62,000 nucleotides of DNA from Chrysomallon squamiferum (lineage: Eukaryota; Mollusca; Gastropoda; Neomphalida; Peltospiridae): NCBI GenBank assembly GCA_012295275.1, contig CM022668.1, positions 6,093,896 to 6,155,895 on the forward strand, read 5' to 3'. A model generated the notes under the pieces. It saw nothing but the letters and a program-made list of their open reading frames with translations. It had not been told where the DNA came from and did not search any database. Shown piece by piece: positions 55,436-62,000 of the stretch. The first letter of the stretch is position 1. Each line of letters opens with the position of its first letter. Both the position numbers and the translations under genes were made by a program.

Positions 55436-58400
55436 TTGTAATCTTTGTAAGAATCTTAAAATAAGAAATAACATAAATCCAGTTTTCTTCCTTATGGTTC
55501 AAATATTACGTTCCTTTGGTTATCTGCGTTGCACCGTTGATTTCTGAGTTCAGAATAATTGTCCGAAGTTCACTGGTTTGTTTTAATACTTCAGAAATAG
55601 ATGTATCGATAAGGAGAGGCGTTTGTTTATCTTATTGGCTATTTTCTCTGTTTTGTATCGTGAAGAACTAAAGATTGATACAGAGGCAGCGAATTGGTAT
55701 AACGATCGCTAAATGCCTAGTTTAGTGCTGTGTATTGATTTGCTGTGTGTATATATATATTTATACATCTATAGATCTGTCTCTCTGTCTGTCTCAGTGT
55801 TTATATTATAGGACAGTCATTTTTTTATTTTCGTTTACAGCGGAATGTATACTCTATGTTCATCGATGGATCTTAAGATATGAGCTTTTTCCAGCGAAGG
55901 TTAGAATGCCAAGTGCAGCGAGGCTTTACCAAGTTGCGTTCGTTATTCAACTTGACATGAATTCAACTTAACCTGTAATTTTAAATAATTAAATAGCAAG
56001 TGATTTATTGAAGTAAATAGTTCTGTTAGCATCAGTTCCTCACTCTCAAAGTTTATTAATTGATTTATCCACTTTAGCATCAAGCACTGATCAGTTTAAC
56101 ATGACACAGAAGAAGTTGAAAATAAACTAAAACAAACTAAAGAAAATAAATATTTAAATATATAAATAAAATAAATAAATGAATAAACGAATGAATAAAT
56201 AAATGAACGAATGCATGAATGTATAAATATTTAAATAAATAGTTTTAAAATTAAATAGTTGAATAAAATTTTATAAAATCGATAATAACTCTGACAATCA
56301 TGAAAAATGATAGTATAATCTTCTTTGTCGTCTATAAAATGTTCAAGTTTTGTCATATTCTAGTAAGATCTTTGAACAGATCCTGTTACCATGGTAACTG
56401 TAAAGCCTTGTTATATGAGATCATGTATACTTCTTAGAGAGAAAACTAATTTTGAACGCAAGAGAGAACATTCTATTTTATTGAGTGGCAGTCGAACAGT
56501 TCATGGGAGGTAATTACTAATCCGTGTGTATTTATTGATAGGTGAAGTACCTATACACATAGAAGTAAAAGTATTTGTGGTTGACAGATCAATGGAGAAA
56601 AAAATTCATTTGCAAAGTAAACAAAACTAATATAACAATAAAACATATTGAATCTATTCAAAGTTGATATATTCAGACGTTTATCGAAAGAAAACAAGAA
56701 CGTAATATTATGATTGAATAGATGACGTATAAAATATAGATCGGAAATCTAAAAAAACAACAGCAACAACGATAACTTTAGTAATAATAATAATGTCATA
56801 ATAATAATAATGTTAATAATAATGTTAATAATAATAAGAAGAAGAAGAACAACAACAACAACAACAACGACGACAATCGCAAAGTCATTATTTATTTATT
56901 TATTTATTTATTTATCTGTTCATCTGTTTATTTGTTTGAAATGATTTTTCTCTTGTTTTTCTATACTTTTTTCTTTATTTGTTTATTGGTTTGTTTGTTG
57001 GTTTGTTTGTGACTTTGTTTCTTTTGTTTTCTCGTATTTTTCATTACTTTTCCTTTATTTATTTATTTATGTAAAGGTTTTACTTACTTTCTTACTTACT
57101 TACTATTTACTTATTTTAAATCAATTCACAATAGAATACATTTTCCGTAATTTAAAGCTGTAACAAGAAATGAAGGTTTCAGGAGCCGTGTCTTCGACGT
57201 AAGATGCTGAAGACTTGTTCCAAGAAGAGATTTCAGACCCCGCCACTCTTAACCATACATAACTTTAACTTGTAGAATTGTCTAGTGTGTAAGGGCCTTT
57301 AACCTTAGAATCATTATATTTTCATTTAATGCGCCGAAGAACCCCGATGCTATTTAACTATATAGTTGTTAAAACACCTATATTGATTATTAATTATATT
57401 TTTATCTTTAATTAATCCATTTCATATAAAAGTACTGACTGTGTTAAATACTGTGTTTAAATTATAAATGTGAAAAAATAAAAATTTATTATTTTCCACT
57501 GTTTTCTTCAGAGCGATACGAAAATAAACTTTTTGCAGGGAAAATCCAGTTTCCTCGATTAATTTTATTATTTCCTATACTCGATTATATCTAAATGAAA
57601 TAACTCAGTGTTTCCATCGATAACTGAGAAGAGTTCATTTATAGAAAGATATACTGATTGATACTGAGACAAACCGACAGACAGACAGTGAGACTCACAA
57701 ACAGACAGATACAAAGATTATAGAGACATGTAGACAAACAGAAAAACAAACAGGTAAATAGTACAGTCGAACTGAGATCTTTTATATAATATCGATTATC
57801 GTTATAATTCACAAATGCACAAACAGACAGACAGAGAGTGTGAGAACAACGCATATGCATATATTTATAGATACTAACAGACATATACAATTACGAATGG
57901 AAGAACTAACTGACGGACAATGAACAGATAAGCGGAAGGATGCATGAATCTGTGAATGGATGATGGATGGTCAGATGAATCGATGTATTAGAAAATTCTA
58001 GATGTCTGACTGTCAGATGTAGTTATACAAAGTGTCATGATTAATACGATGAACGCTTCGAAACTATCAAGTAGAACAAGAAGAACGACAACAACATCAA
58101 CAACAACAACGACAATCGCAAAGTCATTATTTATTTGTTTGAAATGATTTTTCTCTTGTTTTTCTATACTTTTTTCTCTATTTATTTATTGGTTTGTTTG
58201 TTGGTTTGTTTGTGACTTTTTTTTTACACGAGTTTTCTCTGATTTTTCTTTACTTTTCCTTTATTTATTTATTTATGTAAATGTTTACTACTTACTTACT
58301 TATTTATTTAATTACTTATCTTAAATCAATTCACAGTAGAATACATTTTCTTTAATTTAAAGCTGTAACAAGGAATGAAGGTTTCAGGAGCCGTGTCTTC

Positions 58401-59547
58401 GACGTAAGATTCTGAAGACTTGTTCCAAGAAGTGATTTCAGAGCCCGCCACTCTCATTCATACATAACTTTAACTTGTAGAATTGTCTAGTGTGTAAGGG
58501 CCTTTAATCTTAGAATCATTATATTTTCATTTAATGCGCTGAAGGACCCCGATACTGTATAACTATATAGTGTTTAAAACACCAATTCTGATTATTAATT
58601 ATAAGTTTATCTTTAATTATTCAATTGCATATAAAACTATTGACTGTGTTAAATACTGTGTTTAAATTATAAAAGTTAAAAAAAAAGGAAAACAAAATAT
58701 TTACCACTGTTTTCTTTAGAACGATACGAAAATAAATATTTTGCAGGTAAAATCCAGTTTCCTGGATTAATTTTATTATTTGCTATAATCGATTTATATA
58801 ATATCGATTATCGTTATCATTCACAAATGCACAAACAGACAGACAGAGAGTGTTGGAACTAGGCATATGCATATATTTATAGATAATAACAGACATATAC
58901 GAATGGAAGAACTAACTAACGGACAATGAACAGATAAGCGGAAGAATGCATGAAACTGTGAATGGATGATGGATGGTCAGATGAATCGACTAGATGTCCG
59001 ACTGTCAGATGTAATTATACAAAGAGTCATGATTAATACGATGAACTCTTCGAAACTATCCCGTTTTTAAAATCAGTCCAGATTATTGAACACTTTTACA
59101 AGTTAAGCAAATACAGAACATTCAGCAAGTCCTCAAAACTAAGCAAGTCCATAATATCCAGCAAATCGACAACGTTAACCTAATCGCTAACGTCATGCAT
59201 GTCTTCAATGTTATGCAAATTGAGAACTTGAACAAAGACAACAAGAAACATTAGTAGTAACTAGGTGAAATACACGCTTCACTTGAAATGTTTCGAATCA
59301 AAGATCTTCAGTCGTGTTTCATGTTTTATAATTAATAAAAGAAATGTAGGATTATTTAGCGGGTTAAAATTTAATTAAAATGTAGTTTGAATACTGTGTT
59401 ATCGTTGTTGTTTTAGTGAATGGCGTCTTCATTTTTCTTGACGTGTTCGTCATCACATTTGTTTCGAGAGAGTAAACTCCAGAGACATTTACAGAAAATG
59501 GTTTGAAAGTTTCATGTTTCTAAAGAATACATTAAGAATGAAATAAA
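55436..59547. other. Upstream flank of gene E, no gene seen
   Basis: 55.5-55.7 kb carries the conserved upstream block of the lectin genes, with the TATA region degraded to TTTTAATAC. 55.70-55.98 kb matches the 5' flanks of genes B and C (GCAGCGAGGCTTTACCAAG). The rest mirrors 38.2-41.3 kb. TAAA tracts lie at 56140-56230 and TTTA tracts at 56888-56915 and 57054-57070. Confidence 0.6.
56834..59066 (+). repeat. Tandem duplication of a 1.0-1.2-kb segment
   Basis: About 56834-58068 and 58069-59066 repeat the same order: AAC-rich run, CGACAATCGCAAAGTCATT, the TTTGTTGGTTTGTTTGTGAC stretch, AAGGTTTCAGGAGCCGTG, CAAACAGACAGACAGAGAG, and GATTAATACGATGAAC. The second unit has a roughly 200-bp internal deletion before the ATATCGATTATCG segment. 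Left arm 39.05-40.4 kb has a single inverted copy. Confidence 0.78.
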
Positions 59548-59584
59548 GTGTCAAGGATATATGCCAACCATCTCTCTATATCAA

Positions 59585-59696
<112 letters not shown>

Positions 59697-59899
59697 GTAT
59701 GTACATGTATATGTATGTATATGTATAACGATGTATTTTAGGATGTTGAATATTGTGTGTCACCCATTCGCCTGCACTCCAAATGCTGACGATGTTACCG
59801 TTCAACCACCAAGACAACATCAAGAAAGTTGCCCAATAACCGAGGTAATCATCGCTTCGAACGAAGATCACCGTTCTTTGTCTTTCGTCATCATATATA

Positions 59900-61500
59900 T
59901 ATCGCGGCATTTAAATGTTTTGTGACAATATAATGTTCCTTTCATGCTTAGTTGTGAGGGTTGAAAGATAAACCAAACCAGTCACATAATATAATAAAAG
60001 TACAGTTTAAGGAATTGTATTAAACCAAATGTACGTGAAACTGATGGAGAGATGATGTATAATACTGATTTTTCAACAAAAAATAAAAAGTAAAAAGATT
60101 AGAGTAAAAAGAAATAACAACATGGTACAATAGATTATTGTTATTACTACTATTACTACTAATACTACTAATACTACTATTTTAAATCTGTTTTATTGTC
60201 ATTTGTACTTGAGACTTTTTTTTACATAAGTTCATTACATTAAGGATAATTTTCAATTCATTTCCATTTCTGTAGACAGTTATATATAATTATTATAATT
60301 ACATTTATTAATTCTTTATTTTATTCAGGACAAGGAGATCCAAGTTTTATGTATATATTATTCTTATTCTTATTCTTATTCTTATTATTCTTCTTCTTCT
60401 TCTTCTTCTTATTATTATTATTATTATTATTATTATTGTAATCTTTACAATAACAGGAAAAAAGACAACAACAAACCCAACAATAACAAAAACTAAAAAG
60501 CAATCAAAAGAGGGGAAAATGATATTAGGCTATTCTCATTTACTTAAATAAATAAAATAAATTAAAAATAAAAATAAAAATAAAGTAAAATAAAATAAAA
60601 TAAAATAAAATAAAATAAAATAAATACTACTACTACTAATACTAATACTAATATTACTAATATTACAAAAACTAATATTTTAGTAAAATGTCTGTTTACT
60701 TGCTCTTTTCAGCTGTAAACAAATCACTTTATGTCACTTAGTTCTTGTACTACAACAGTAATTTCAAACTCAGTACAATAGACTACTGTACATAATAGAT
60801 TATTGTACACACCTTACTACTGTATGCACCAGAGATTACAGGTCTTTGTTATTATTGTTTTTATTTATTTATTATTAATATTTTTAAAATTTTAATTAAA
60901 TAGCGAGAAGGAGAAATGAAAAATAAAGTAAAGAAAAATGAAATATTGAAATTATAAATTCTGCTGTGTTATAGTAAAGGTTTTGTAATACTATTGGAAG
61001 TGCTCAGTGCTTAGTGATAGAGAAAAAGTTTGAGCGATAAAATACTTGCTATTTACAAATATATATCATGTGTGTGTGTGTGTGTGTGTGTGTTTCTGTG
61101 TCCGTGTATCAGCATATATATAGTTAATTTCTTTGGTTTTAAAAGTTATTTAGAATTGCAGGTTAAAAGAAATAACTGGTTACTGCCTTAAGATATCACC
61201 TTTATTTTCGTCAAGTTGAATAGCTCGGTAAAGCCTCGCTGCATTTAGCATTCTAATCTTGGCAGGACAATAATTTTAGACAGTAACTGGTTACCGCCCT
61301 GCACACAAATATAAAACCTCTATTCCTCTATAAATGACAATCTAAAATGACTGTCATATAATATAAACAGACAGACAGACAAACAGATCGACAGATATGT
61401 AAATATATCGATACACACAGATGCTGCACATCAATTTTTAATAGTAAACTAGGCACTTACCGATCGTTATGTTCCATCGCTGCGTCTGTATGAATCTTTA
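59900..61500. other. Mosaic of short duplicated segments
   Basis: No gene is seen. Successive pieces resemble different parts of the window: 59905-60070 resembles 3345-3490; 60070-60140 resembles 23575-23645; 60180-60300 resembles 30480-30600; 60760-60800 resembles 14680-14760; 61100-61500 is the reverse complement of about 10.05-10.46 kb. (TTC)(TTA)n lies at 60385-60436 and TAAAA units at 60580-60625. Confidence 0.6.
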
Positions 61501-61529
61501 ATTCTTCACCAACCAAAACAGACAAAATA

Positions 61530-61580
61530 GCCAATAAGAAACAAGATGAACAAACGCCTATTTCAGAAGTTTTATAAGAA
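61530..61580 (+). promoter_or_regulatory. Putative promoter of broken lectin gene G
   Basis: CCAAT at 61531-61535 and TATAAG at 61573-61578, about 145 nt before the ATG at 61721, in the conserved arrangement. Confidence 0.5.
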
Positions 61581-61720
61581 ACCAGTGAACTACGAATAAT
61601 TAGTCTGAACTGAGAAATCAACGTTGCAACACAGATAATGGAAGGAACGTAGTATTTGAACCATAAGCAAGAAAACAGGATTATTTTTTTCTTATTTTAA
61701 GATTCTTAAAGAGATTAAAA

Positions 61721-61978
61721 ATGAAATTTCCTGGATTTTACATCTTTTTCGTTAACCACGTGATAGGTGTGATACATCGAGACATGGAATTTCGAAACCA
61801 CGTCATGACAACGACGTCTCAGTCGTCGTTGTATGATTGTTCTGCTGCTGAATTCGCTGGTGCATGTAAAACAGATATATTATTAAATGCTCGAACAAAA
61901 CGAATTTCTGCTTACCAAACACAGTGTTTCTACTTCAAAAGAGGGAGACAAAAAATCACTTTAGTATTTTATTATTGA
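61721..61978 (+). pseudogene. PAN-FReD lectin exon 1, broken by rearrangement (G)
   Basis: It starts [19 protein letters not shown] and follows exon 1 of gene B up to YDCSAA, then changes at 61846-61848 to the sequence of about 23299-23456 (GCTGAATTCGCTGG onward), which is intergenic there. The frame runs on by chance to a stop at 61978. The PAN cysteines after the first are lost and there is no exon 1 donor. Upstream promoter motifs are intact, so it could still be transcribed. It would encode a short leader-plus-tail peptide and is best called a pseudogene unless the break is a misassembly. Confidence 0.85.
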
Positions 61979-62000
61979 CGTTAGAGGTTGATCTGTATTG

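Overview
The window is eukaryotic, AT-rich animal DNA and very dense in simple repeats ((CT)n, (AT)n, (ATT)n, (GT)n, TCTA). Its genes have introns with GT-AG splice sites, and the only recognisable protein families are an innexin (invertebrate gap-junction channel) and a family of small secreted lectins that join a PAN/apple-like domain to a fibrinogen C-terminal (FReD) domain. That combination points to a lophotrochozoan, most likely a mollusc. This is inference; no species marker is visible. No bacterial, organellar or viral genes, CRISPR arrays, rRNA or tRNA genes were recognised.

The core is a cluster of paralogous six-exon PAN-FReD genes. Exon lengths are almost invariant: 276, 130, 140, 97, 165 and 260 (or 257) nt, with phases 0,1,0,1,1. 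Five copies can be spliced by hand into uninterrupted frames of 354-355 codons: 4051-9833 (-), 17278-20214 (-), 24929-27935 (+), 41523-44431 (+) and 51944-55435 (-). One copy is cut by the window start (last exon 1331-1590 +). One is a deletion-ridden pseudogene (about 47408-49519 +). One first exon is broken by a rearrangement near the window end (61721 onward +). Solo exon remnants sit at about 7398 and 9118-9214 (+).

The layout is a patchwork of inverted and direct segmental duplications. IR1: about 10.6-21.97 kb is the reverse complement of about 23.19-39.1 kb, folded around a 200-N assembly gap (22968-23167); each arm carries one lectin gene and one innexin copy. The right-arm innexin (35615-36839) has the whole four-helix channel. 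The left-arm copy (12490-13302, -) has lost its N-terminal half in a deletion flanked by GCTG. IR2: about 1-5.0 kb is inverted at about 48.5-53.1 kb. IR3: about 38.2-43.5 kb is inverted at about 53.4-59.9 kb. Direct copies include 1.3-3.6 kb versus 44.2-46.6 kb, 15.1-16.85 kb versus 21.4-22.97 kb, and 7.4-9.0 kb versus 30.66-31.6 kb.

By family knowledge the lectin genes probably encode secreted, calcium-dependent recognition proteins. Recurrent duplication, exon exchange, deletion and pseudogenisation, with exon 5 nearly constant and the ligand/calcium loops of exon 6 and the linker varying, is what a diversifying innate-immune lectin cluster would show. The IR1 palindrome joins at a gap, so an assembly cause (two haplotypes placed head to head) must be excluded before evolutionary claims are made. 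All boundaries come from reading by eye; no alignments were run.
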